NCBI GenBank assembly: GCA_017416485.1
Contig: JAFQCH010000008.1
Span: forward strand, 1 to 41,119
Length of the DNA stretch: 41,119 nucleotides
Source: Clostridia bacterium
Lineage (GTDB): Bacteria > Bacillota > Clostridia > Oscillospirales > Acutalibacteraceae
Reading direction: 5' to 3'
Shown here piece by piece: positions 31,380-38,817 of this stretch. Below the pieces are notes generated by a model that saw nothing but the letters and a program-made list of their open reading frames with translations, had not been told where the DNA came from and ran no database searches. A program made the translations under genes and the position numbers. Position 1 is the first letter of the stretch. Every line of letters begins with the position of its first letter.

Positions 31380-32897
31380 ATGTTGCAGTTTTCTTGCCTG
31401 TCTTGCGGCAGTGCGCTGAATACGGAAACGGGCACATCCGTTTGCGAATGTATCAACTGCGGTGTTGTGCAGGCAACGCCTGTTTTGCTCAACCCCGAAA
31501 TGCTCGGTCTTTACACAAGAGCGTGCGATTGTCTTCGGGACGGCAACACCGTTGCGGCATTGCGCATGTGCGAGGAAATCACTTCCGTGTTTCCCGAAAG
31601 TGCCTGTTCGCACTGGTTGGCGGTGCTCGCACAATATGGGGTTGAGTATGTGCGTATGGCAGATGCCAGCAGTCCCCGCGCCGAAAGCGGATTGCTGAAT
31701 GTGCTGCCCGTGCGTTCATGTTTGCATTATGTTGCGGCACAGGCGAGTGCGGATGCGGAATTGGGGGCTTTCCTCGAAGAAACAGCGGCAGTTATTGATG
31801 AGCAACAGAACCGACTGCGCCATGCTGCATTGCAGTCGCAGGTGTTCGATGTGTTTATCGCCTGCAACCCCGCAGGAGAGGATTATACTTCGCAGGCAGA
31901 CCGCAAGGTGGCTGTGCAGTTGTATCACCGCCTTGTCAAAAACGGATTGCGCGTGTATTTGCGCGGTGTGTGCGGCGAAACAGATGAGGCTTCTGTCTTT
32001 TCTGCCCTGCATTCCGCAAAGGTGATGTTCCTTATCGGCGGCACTTCGCGGATTTTGTTGCATCATGACCTGCAACGCGATTGGGCGCGATATTTGCAGA
32101 TTTCCTGCGATACCGACCGCGGGCAGTTGATTATTCTGCATGACCGCATGGCGGAAGATGAGTTGCCCGAAATTCTGTCACCTTATAAACATTGTTATTA
32201 TAAGAACGGCGGCAGTGTGGCGGCATTTGTGCGCCTTGCAATGGAATCGGCAAGAAATTTTGCACAGAACGAAGATGCGCAATCCCGCGCACAGACTCTG
32301 GCGGCAGATGCCGTGGCACGCCAGTTTGATGTTGCCATGCAATTGCGCGAAAAACAGGAGCAGAAAGCCGCCTTGTTTGCTTCGCTTTGCACAAAACAGA
32401 GAAGTCTTGCATCGCAAAAAGAATGCGAAGAGCTGGCGGCAGAATTCCGCCGCCTTGCGGATTACCGCGATGCGTCTGACCGTGCGCTTGCGTGTGCACG
32501 CAAAGCCGAGCAGTATCGTTTTGATGCCATGCGCGAAAAAGAAACAAAAAGACTGCTGCTTGAAAATAAAAAATACACACAAACTGTTGCAAAAAAAGAA
32601 CGAAAAGAAAAAAGAGAAGGCAAGAAGAATCAGGAACGTTTGTTGCTGACGGTATGTACTTTGCTTTTTGTCAGTTTTTGCACTTGTGTGGTGTTGCTGT
32701 TTACGCAATTTCTTCTTCCGTTGGCGGATTATAACCGCGCAAAGAAACTGCAAATGGCAGGGGATATCGAAGCGGCATATGCAATCTATGAGCAATTGGG
32801 ATCCTTCAGGGACAGCGAAGAGCAGTGTTCGCAGATTGAAGAGATTGTTGCCTCCGCAGTTCCCATTGCGCCATTTGCCGGAACCCGCATGAAATAA
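31380..32897 (+). CDS. Zinc-ribbon / TIR-domain / transmembrane protein
   Basis: A 505-aa protein. An N-terminal zinc ribbon uses Cys6, Cys9, Cys24 and Cys27. A TPR-like linker follows (about 40-120). The TIR domain covers about 155-255 (VFDVFIACN, VYLRG, FSALHSAKVMFLIGG), and Glu203, just before the FSAL helix, matches the Glu of the YEPYIFAAL motif in related firmicute TIR proteins. A charged coiled coil (about 310-418), a transmembrane helix (421-446) and a short C-terminal repeat domain (GDIEAAYAIYEQLGSFRDS) complete it. Such TIR proteins may cleave NAD; the loops here are diverged. A GGGGG ribosome site precedes the ATG. It is probably not an operon partner of the sigma factor downstream. 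Confidence 0.8.
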   Translation: MLQFSCLSCGSALNTETGTSVCECINCGVVQATPVLLNPEMLGLYTRACDCLRDGNTVAALRMCEEITSVFPESACSHWLAVLAQYGVEYVRMADASSPRAESGLLNVLPVRSCLHYVAAQASADAELGAFLEETAAVIDEQQNRLRHAALQSQVFDVFIACNPAGEDYTSQADRKVAVQLYHRLVKNGLRVYLRGVCGETDEASVFSALHSAKVMFLIGGTSRILLHHDLQRDWARYLQISCDTDRGQLIILHDRMAEDELPEILSPYKHCYYKNGGSVAAFVRLAMESARNFAQNEDAQSRAQTLAADAVARQFDVAMQLREKQEQKAALFASLCTKQRSLASQKECEELAAEFRRLADYRDASDRALACARKAEQYRFDAMREKETKRLLLENKKYTQTVAKKERKEKREGKKNQERLLLTVCTLLFVSFCTCVVLLFTQFLLPLADYNRAKKLQMAGDIEAAYAIYEQLGSFRDSEEQCSQIEEIVASAVPIAPFAGTRMK

Positions 32898-32984
32898 ATC
32901 GAAAAACAAAGAATTGCGCATTGAACAGGCTTCTTTTTGTGCAATTTGTTGAAAAACGAGTGTAAAAATTCAGTGAATCGTATA

Positions 32985-33013
32985 TTGACAAAAGTGCATA
33001 ATTCGTTTATTAT
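32985..33013 (+). promoter_or_regulatory. Promoter for the SigH-like gene
   Basis: Perfect TTGACA (32985-32990), 17-bp spacer, TATTAT (33008-33013), 33 bp before the ATG. Confidence 0.85.
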
Positions 33014-33045
33014 CTATTTGTTATGTATACAAGGGGGAATGTGAG

Positions 33046-33633
33046 ATGGCATCTCCCGATAAAAAAGATAACCACGCAATGTCGGATGATGAACTTGTTC
33101 GGCTTGCACAAAACGGCGATCAGGTTGCGGTGAACACCCTGCTTGAACGCTATACAGCAACGGTGCATTCCGTTGCCGATTGTTCCTTTGGCGCTTCGCT
33201 TGAAACCGATGATTTGGCGCAAGAGGGAATGCTCGGGTTGCTTGCAGCCGTGTATTCCTATGCACCCGAAAAGGCGGCCTCCTTTCACACCTACGCCTCG
33301 GTCTGTATCTCCAACCGAATTCGGTCTGCCGTCCGTGCAGACACAAGATTAAAGCATTCGCCTTTGAACTCATCTGTTCCCTTGGATGATGCAACTGTGA
33401 TTCCCGGCGGCAATCCGGAAGATCTTTTTGTTGCATCCGAACAAGCCGAACAAATACTGTCTTTTTTGGCAAAAGAACTCACGCCGCTTGAAAGCAAAGT
33501 TCTGCGTGCGGTTCTGGTGGGTAAACCTTATCGTGCCGTTGCCGAAGAATTGAGCCTGACGGAAAAAGCAGTGGACAATGCACTGCAACGAATCCGCAAA
33601 AAACTCAGAAACAGTATGAAAGAAGGTTCATAA
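33046..33633 (+). CDS. SigH-like RNA polymerase sigma factor
   Basis: A 195-aa sigma-70-family protein of the SigH (Spo0H) type. Region 2 is DDLAQEGMLGLLAAVYSYAP with SFHTYASVCISNRIRSA; region 4 is LTPLESKVLRAVLVGKPYRAVAEEL with a clear helix-turn-helix. It is shorter than typical SigH (about 210-220 aa) and lacks the usual secE or rlmB neighbours, so it may be a paralogue rather than the main stationary-phase factor. GGGGG lies 9 nt before the ATG. Confidence 0.85.
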   Translation: MASPDKKDNHAMSDDELVRLAQNGDQVAVNTLLERYTATVHSVADCSFGASLETDDLAQEGMLGLLAAVYSYAPEKAASFHTYASVCISNRIRSAVRADTRLKHSPLNSSVPLDDATVIPGGNPEDLFVASEQAEQILSFLAKELTPLESKVLRAVLVGKPYRAVAEELSLTEKAVDNALQRIRKKLRNSMKEGS

Positions 33634-33732
33634 CCGCACGAACAGCGGTATGATAAATGCCACAGCACATAATCCGGAAAAGGTCTATGCGTCAGGGGTA
33701 AATCTATTTTTTACTAAGCGAGGTAAACCAAA

Positions 33733-34008
33733 ATGTTCGAAGACAAAACACTCATCTGCAAAGAATGCGGCAACGAATTTGTATTCACCGCCGGTGAACA
33801 GGAATTCTATGCTGAAAAGGGTTTCGAAAATGAACCCCAGCGTTGCAAGGAATGCCGTGCAGCACGCAAGCAGGCTCCCAGAACTGAAAGACAGTTCTTT
33901 GATGCTATCTGCAGCGAATGCGGCGGTCCTGCAAGAGTTCCGTTCAAGCCCCGTGACGACAGAGCAGTCCTCTGCAGCGATTGCTTTGCAAAGAGCAAGG
34001 CTGAATAA
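33733..34008 (+). CDS. Zinc-ribbon protein (four CxxC motifs)
   Basis: A 91-aa protein with four CxxC pairs (CKECGNEF, CKECRAAR, CSECGG, CSDC) forming two zinc-binding sites separated by a basic linker (ARKQAPRTER). It belongs to the family of small zinc-ribbon proteins common in Clostridia with unknown role, perhaps binding nucleic acid. The ATG at 33733 follows GCGAGGT. It is transcribed after the sigma gene with a 99-bp gap, and ends before a clear terminator. Confidence 0.85.
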   Translation: MFEDKTLICKECGNEFVFTAGEQEFYAEKGFENEPQRCKECRAARKQAPRTERQFFDAICSECGGPARVPFKPRDDRAVLCSDCFAKSKAE

Positions 34009-34030
34009 TCAGAATTGTTTATGAAAAAAG

Positions 34031-34058
34031 AACAGCACCATAACGGTGCTGTTTTTTT
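34031..34058 (+). terminator. Terminator after the zinc-ribbon gene
   Basis: A 9-bp stem (34031-34039 with 34045-34053), 5-nt loop, and a seven-T run. It lies 13 bp before the end of the convergent small membrane gene. Confidence 0.88.
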
Positions 34059-34070
34059 CGTGCTGTTTTG

Positions 34071-34241
34071 TTATGCTGCAAGAAGTAAGGGTGCGGTGGC
34101 TTTGACTATGCCGGTTGTTACAATCGGTGCGGCGCAGGCACTGAACATACCGGCAACAACGGCAATCAGCACATAGCCTACACTGGCGACCATGATGACA
34201 GCGAGGATGATTGCGACGATTTTAACGAATTTTCTGTTCAT
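34071..34241 (-). CDS. 56-aa membrane protein downstream of phosphoglucomutase
   Basis: The minus strand codes for 56 residues starting MNRKFVKIVAIILAVIMVAS: a basic N-terminus followed by a hydrophobic helix of about 20 residues, then a small Ala/Thr-rich tail with one Cys. It starts 22 bp after the pgm stop on the same strand. AAAGGA lies about 12 nt before the ATG, a long but workable spacing. It could be a small membrane protein or a short exported peptide. I do not recognise the family. Confidence 0.5.
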   Translation of the reverse strand: MNRKFVKIVAIILAVIMVASVGYVLIAVVAGMFSACAAPIVTTGIVKATAPLLLAA

Positions 34242-34262
34242 GTTTTGCTTTGTGTTCCTTTC

Positions 34263-35978
34263 TTACAGACCAAGCAGGGCTTCCATGTCAGCCTTGTATT
34301 CTTCGGTGGTCTTCTTTGCGTTTTCCGCATTGTCAGCGGCAACCGAAGCATAAATTTTCAGCTTCGGTTCCGTGCCCGACGGACGGACAATGAGTTTATC
34401 TCTGCCCAATGTCAGCACAATGACATTGCTGACGGGCAGTGTCGTCTTTTTGATTTCGCCCGTAACAAGGTCTTTGTCGGTGCATTCCTTGTAGTCGGTC
34501 ACATTGGTCACGGCAACGCCTGCAATGGCAGTGGGGGTGGAGGTTCGAAGTGTGTCGAGCATGGCGTTCATCTTCTGCATGCCGTCGGCACCTTCCACAT
34601 AGTAGTTGAACAGGGAATTGAGGTAGTAGCCGTGCTTTGCATACAGTTCGTTGAGAACGGCAACCAGTGTCTTACCCTGCTTTTTGTAGTAAGCCGCCAT
34701 TTCGGCAATGAGCATGGAAGCGTTGACGGCATCTTTATCTCTTGTGTGCAGCCCCGACAGATAGCCGTAGCTTTCTTCAAAGCCGAGTTCAAAGCGGTCA
34801 GCTTCCCCTTTTTCTTCAAGCTGTGTCATCAGTTCGCCGATGTATTTGAAGCCTGTCAGCAGGTCAAATATTTCGGCACCGTAGGACTTTGCGATCACAG
34901 CGGCAAGTTCGGACGAAACAATGGTTTTGATGATAACGGGATTCTTTGCAAGGGTGCCTGCCTTCTGCTTGCAGGACAGAATGTATTCAATCAGCAGGCA
35001 ACCGACTTCGTTACCCGTCAGCAGGGTATAGTCGCCGTTATCCAGCACGGCAATACCCACGCGGTCGCAGTCGGGGTCGGTGGCAAGCAGAATGTCTGCT
35101 TTGTTTTCGGCAGTCAGCTTGCGTGCTTCTTCAAAAGCCTGCTTGATTTCGGGGTTCGGATACGGGCAGGTGGGGAAGTTGCCGTCGGGCAGTTCCTGCG
35201 AGGCCACAACCGTAACATCGTCCAATCCAATATCCTTGAAAATGCGGCGCACAGGCTTGTTGCCCGAGCCGTGAAGCGGTGCGTAAATGAGCTTCAGACC
35301 GCTGTCTTTGCACACACCGGGGTTGATCTGGCGGGAGGCAACCGCGGCATAGTAGTCTTCCAGAAGACTTTCTGCAATGTATTCGATTTTGCCGCTTGCA
35401 AGACCTTCTTCCAATGAAACGGTCTGCACATCGTCGAAAATATCTATGCTGTTGATGTAGCCCAGAGTCTTGTCGGCGGCTTCGTCGGTCATCTGATAGC
35501 CTCTGGGATCATAGCATTTGTAACCATTGTATTTTGCGGGGTTGTGGCTTGCGGTGATCACAATACCCGAACTGCAACCGAGTCTGCGCACTGCCCATGC
35601 AACCACGGGCGTGGGAATGAGTTCCTTGAACAGATAAACCTTGATGCCGTTTGCAGCAAGCACGCAAGCGGCTCTTTGTGCAAACAGGTCGGATTTGTTG
35701 CGGGAGTCATAACCGATTGCAACGCTCGGGCTTTCAAAATCTTCATTGAGGTAATTTGCAAGCCCCTGTGTTGCGGCACCGACTGTGTAAATATTCATGC
35801 GGTTTGTGCCGGCACCCAGCACACCGCGCAAACCGCCCGTGCCGAATGCAAGGGACTGGTAAAAACGCTCAAGAATTTCATTCTCGTTGCCGGCAATGTC
35901 GTTTAATTCTTTAACAAGATCGTTGTCCTGCGTGCATTTTTCTTTCCAGATCGCATATAAAGCATTGTAATCGTTCAT
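34263..35978 (-). CDS. Phosphoglucomutase / phosphomannomutase
   Basis: A 571-aa alpha-D-phosphohexomutase that interconverts sugar 1- and 6-phosphates. The catalytic phosphoserine is in TASHNP (Ser144), the metal-binding loop is DPDCDRVG, the sugar-binding loop is GFEESYGYL, and the phosphate-binding loop is RPSGTEPK near the C-terminus. Length fits the PgcA type of Firmicutes, which acts on glucose and often on mannose phosphates. It complements ManA in supplying mannose- and glucose-1-phosphate. ATAAGGAG precedes the ATG, and the consensus promoter is at 36015-36043. Confidence 0.93.
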   Translation of the reverse strand: MNDYNALYAIWKEKCTQDNDLVKELNDIAGNENEILERFYQSLAFGTGGLRGVLGAGTNRMNIYTVGAATQGLANYLNEDFESPSVAIGYDSRNKSDLFAQRAACVLAANGIKVYLFKELIPTPVVAWAVRRLGCSSGIVITASHNPAKYNGYKCYDPRGYQMTDEAADKTLGYINSIDIFDDVQTVSLEEGLASGKIEYIAESLLEDYYAAVASRQINPGVCKDSGLKLIYAPLHGSGNKPVRRIFKDIGLDDVTVVASQELPDGNFPTCPYPNPEIKQAFEEARKLTAENKADILLATDPDCDRVGIAVLDNGDYTLLTGNEVGCLLIEYILSCKQKAGTLAKNPVIIKTIVSSELAAVIAKSYGAEIFDLLTGFKYIGELMTQLEEKGEADRFELGFEESYGYLSGLHTRDKDAVNASMLIAEMAAYYKKQGKTLVAVLNELYAKHGYYLNSLFNYYVEGADGMQKMNAMLDTLRTSTPTAIAGVAVTNVTDYKECTDKDLVTGEIKKTTLPVSNVIVLTLGRDKLIVRPSGTEPKLKIYASVAADNAENAKKTTEEYKADMEALLGL

Positions 35979-36014
35979 GACGTACTCCTTATTAAAAAAT
36001 TTTCTGCAAAAAAT

Positions 36015-36043
36015 ATTATACTCTTTTTTATGCGGCTTGGCAA
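36015..36043 (-). promoter_or_regulatory. Promoter for the phosphohexomutase gene
   Basis: On the minus strand: TTGCCA, 17-bp spacer, perfect TATAAT. Confidence 0.8.
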
Positions 36044-36074
36044 TTGCTTTTTCTTAAAATTGCAAAAAAAAAGA

Positions 36075-36102
36075 AAAAACCCGGATTGTTACCCGGGTTT
36101 TT
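36075..36102. terminator. Terminator-like hairpin upstream of the phosphohexomutase gene
   Basis: A 10-bp stem (36075-36084 with 36093-36102), 8-nt loop, A-rich on one side and T-rich on the other. On the minus strand it could stop read-through from prfB. Confidence 0.75.
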
Positions 36103-36273
36103 CCTTTTGGGGAAGAGAAAATAAAATGAAAAGGAATTGTTAAAATGAATAAAATGTATTTCTGTTACTGACTATACTATACGGGATGCGGATTACACTT
36201 GTGCCATAAAAAAGTAAACAAACTGTTAATAAAGAATTGAGCAAGGGCGTTGAATTGTGTCGAAAATGCAACA

Positions 36274-36301
36274 ATTCCCGCAGATATTTCACTGCGGGAA
36301 T
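36274..36301 (-). terminator. Hairpin downstream of prfB
   Basis: A perfect 10-bp GC-rich stem (36274-36283 with 36292-36301) and an 8-nt loop, 37 bp after the prfB stop. The T run on the minus strand is poor, so it may be a weak terminator or an mRNA-end stabiliser. Confidence 0.5.
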
Positions 36302-36337
36302 CGTTAATAAACAGCTGTTTCTATTTGTTGCCGATTA

Positions 36338-37462
36338 TTATTCGTTATTGGCAAGATTCGCCTGCGACTGCATTTTCAGGTAAGCGGTGATGAATCCGTC
36401 AATGTCGCCGTCCATAACAGCATTGATGTTGCCGTTTTCAAATCCTGTACGATGGTCCTTTGCAAGGGTGTAAGGCATGAAAACATAAGAACGGATCTGG
36501 CTGCCCCAACCGATAGCCTTCTGTTCCCCCTTGATGTCGGCAATGTTGTCAAGATGTTCGCGTTCCTTGATTTCAATGAGCTTGGACTTGAGCATTCTCA
36601 TTGCCACGTCACGGTTCTGGAACTGGCTACGTTCCACCTGGCAGGAAACAACGATGCCGGTAGGAAGATGGGTCAAACGAACGGCAGAGGAGGTTTTGTT
36701 AACCTTCTGTCCGCCGGCGCCGCTGGCACGGTAAACGTCCATCTTGATGTCTTCGGGACGGATTTCAACTTCAATTGTATCGTCAATTTCGGGCATAACT
36801 TCCAGCGAAGCAAAGGAAGTTTGTCTTCTGCCGGATGCGTCGAACGGAGAAACACGCACAAGGCGGTGAATGCCCATTTCGCTCTTGAGATAACCGAATG
36901 CGTTTTCGCCTTCAATCAGCACAACAGCAGATTTAAGGCCTGCTTCTTCGCCGTCAAGGTAGTCGAGTGTGCTGGTTTTGAAACCGTGGCGTTCGCCCCA
37001 ACGGTGATACATACGGAACAGCATCAGAGCCCAGTCCTGTGCTTCCGTTCCGCCTGCACCCGCATGGAAGGTGAGAATGGCATTGTTATTGTCGTACTGA
37101 CCCGAAAGCAGGGTGGAAAGGGTCTGTGCGTCCAGGTCTTCTTTGACCTTGTCCACATTCATGGTGCATTCTTCGATCATGGATTCATCTTCCATTTCGT
37201 CGCTCATTTCAATGAGAACAAGGGTGTCTTCATAAAGACCTTTGAGGTCGGTGTATCTTTTCAGTTTGGACTTAAGGTTGCTGATTCTTTGCAGCACCTT
37301 GTTGGAGTTTGCAACATCATTCCAGAAGGTTTCCTGGGTGGTCTGTTCTTCAAGCTTTGCAATTTCTTCTTCCATCTTTTTGATGCCGAGTGCATCTGCA
37401 AGGTCTGCAAGGGGTTTTTCATTTTCAAGTAATCGGAGTCTTAATTCTTCAAATTGCAGCAT
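36338..37462 (-). CDS. prfB: Peptide chain release factor 2
   Basis: A 374-aa class I release factor. The tripeptide SPF (205-207) identifies RF2, which reads UGA and UAA, and GGQ (250-252) is the peptidyl-tRNA hydrolysis motif. The whole protein is in one frame: the region equivalent to the usual programmed frameshift (near residues 24-28, LGIKK) has no UGA, so autoregulation by frameshifting is absent. GAGAGGAT precedes the ATG. It has a near-perfect promoter and a leader of about 90 nt. Confidence 0.95.
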   Translation of the reverse strand: MLQFEELRLRLLENEKPLADLADALGIKKMEEEIAKLEEQTTQETFWNDVANSNKVLQRISNLKSKLKRYTDLKGLYEDTLVLIEMSDEMEDESMIEECTMNVDKVKEDLDAQTLSTLLSGQYDNNNAILTFHAGAGGTEAQDWALMLFRMYHRWGERHGFKTSTLDYLDGEEAGLKSAVVLIEGENAFGYLKSEMGIHRLVRVSPFDASGRRQTSFASLEVMPEIDDTIEVEIRPEDIKMDVYRASGAGGQKVNKTSSAVRLTHLPTGIVVSCQVERSQFQNRDVAMRMLKSKLIEIKEREHLDNIADIKGEQKAIGWGSQIRSYVFMPYTLAKDHRTGFENGNINAVMDGDIDGFITAYLKMQSQANLANNE

Positions 37463-37555
37463 TGGTTATATCCTCTCATGTTGTTTTTGTTTTCAGCAGG
37501 GCAAAGCCGTGTATATCACATGATAATCCCTCATAATAATTATTTCCGACTATCT

Positions 37556-37584
37556 ATTATATGAAAGTTTTCCCGTTCTGTCAA
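37556..37584 (-). promoter_or_regulatory. Promoter for prfB
   Basis: On the minus strand: perfect TTGACA, 17-bp spacer, perfect TATAAT, the best promoter match in the window. Confidence 0.9.
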
Positions 37585-37622
37585 TCGTTTTTCGTGATAC
37601 AGAAAAATTTTTAATAAAGTTA

Positions 37623-37651
37623 TTGAAAAGTTTACTTATTTTAATTACAAT
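37623..37651 (+). promoter_or_regulatory. Promoter for the RING-like gene and rlmD
   Basis: TTGAAA (37623-37628), 17-bp spacer, TACAAT (37646-37651), followed by AAAAGGAAG as ribosome site for the ATG at 37694. Confidence 0.7.
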
Positions 37652-37693
37652 AATACATTAGAAGATTATACAATTAAAAGGAAGTTTTTTATT

Positions 37694-38797
37694 ATGCGAT
37701 ATCTGAATGTGCCGTGTGCTTACTGCGGTGAATTGTTTGCGGAGGGGGATGACATTGTCACCTGTCCCGTTTGCGGCACCCCGCAGCACAGAACCTGCTG
37801 GCAGGAGCACGGCAGTTGCGCCAATGCACATCTGCATGACAGCGGGGGTGCATGGACTGCCCCCAAAACCGAAGAACAGAACACAAATCCTGTTTTAAAA
37901 ACCGAAAACAAAGACGAAATCACCCAATGCCCGTTCTGCGGTGCGCAGAATTATGCAAATGAATTGTATTGTTCCGCTTGCCACGAGCCGATTCATCCCA
38001 ATGCCTCCGCAAGAGCAGGCTCTCCGCTGGAAGATGAAGAACAAAGGGAACTGATGTATCAGGATTTTCGCACCTACGGCGGCTTTAACCCGCAGGAAAA
38101 AGTGGACGATATTTCCGTGCAGGAATATGCTTCGTATGTCGGCGGAAAATCGGGCGGTTATGTGCGTCGGTTTATTATGATGAGCCGCAACAGAATCGCA
38201 TGGAACTGGGCGGCATTCTGGGCTGCCGGCGTGGCTATGATCAGCAGCATTTCGCTCGGCCCCGTGTGGTTTTTCTATCGCAAACTCAATAAAATCGGCG
38301 GTCTGTTTTTGTGTCTTCTGCTTGTACTGGGGCTTGCAGGTGTCGTGATCTGCATCAACGACCCTGCCTATTGGGAATACATGGAAAAAACAAAAACACT
38401 GTATTTTGATTCACTTGCCCTCGCACAGCAGGCAGGTGCGGATGTGGCACAAATTATGGATGATATGACCGCAAACATGACCCTTGCCGTGCAGACCTAT
38501 GCCGAAAATTGTACAAAGCTGACACAAATGTGGTCTTATATTTCAACCGGCATTTATTCTTATGTTCTGCCGATTCTTTCGGGCTTTTTTGCAACGGGAT
38601 TTTATTTCAAAAAGGCAAAAACGGATATTCTGTCCGTGCGTGAGCAGCATGGCAAAAGCCCCGATTATATGCAGAAACTCAATCAAAAAGGCGGCGTTTC
38701 TGTTCCTGCCGCTGTGGTGAGTGCCGTCGCTTGCCTTGCTGTTTATTTCCTGATGCAGTATCTTCCGCTGATTCTGCGAGCCATCGGCATTGTTTAA
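37694..38797 (+). CDS. Prokaryotic RING-like / DUF2628-type membrane protein
   Basis: A 367-aa membrane protein. The N-terminus is a RING-like treble-clef: CAYCGELF, then CPVCGTPQHRTCW and a further Cys (GSC), which matches the Prok-RING pattern. A second zinc ribbon follows (CPFCGAQN, CSACHEP, about residues 76-98). The rest has about four hydrophobic helices, the first pair around FWAAGVAMISS and LFLCLLLVLGLAG, as in DUF2628 proteins. Such proteins are common in Clostridia and have no established role; a ubiquitin-type activity should not be assumed. It precedes rlmD by 20 bp. Confidence 0.75.
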   Translation: MRYLNVPCAYCGELFAEGDDIVTCPVCGTPQHRTCWQEHGSCANAHLHDSGGAWTAPKTEEQNTNPVLKTENKDEITQCPFCGAQNYANELYCSACHEPIHPNASARAGSPLEDEEQRELMYQDFRTYGGFNPQEKVDDISVQEYASYVGGKSGGYVRRFIMMSRNRIAWNWAAFWAAGVAMISSISLGPVWFFYRKLNKIGGLFLCLLLVLGLAGVVICINDPAYWEYMEKTKTLYFDSLALAQQAGADVAQIMDDMTANMTLAVQTYAENCTKLTQMWSYISTGIYSYVLPILSGFFATGFYFKKAKTDILSVREQHGKSPDYMQKLNQKGGVSVPAAVVSAVACLAVYFLMQYLPLILRAIGIV

Positions 38798-38817
38798 AAA
38801 AACAAGGAATGTATATC

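Larger units (their letters stand above)
35979..36337. other. Intergenic region between prfB and the phosphohexomutase gene
   Basis: 359 bp without a gene on either strand. It holds the promoter at 36015-36043, the hairpin at 36075-36102 and the hairpin at 36274-36301. The segment 36110-36270 is AT-rich, with scattered promoter-like strings but no ORF with a ribosome site. Confidence 0.6.

Noticed and set aside
31380..34008. TIR protein, sigma factor and zinc-ribbon protein as an anti-phage operon
   Set aside because: The sigma gene has its own strong promoter, and no nuclease, helicase or cyclase is present. The genes look like independent units, so a defence-system label is not supported.
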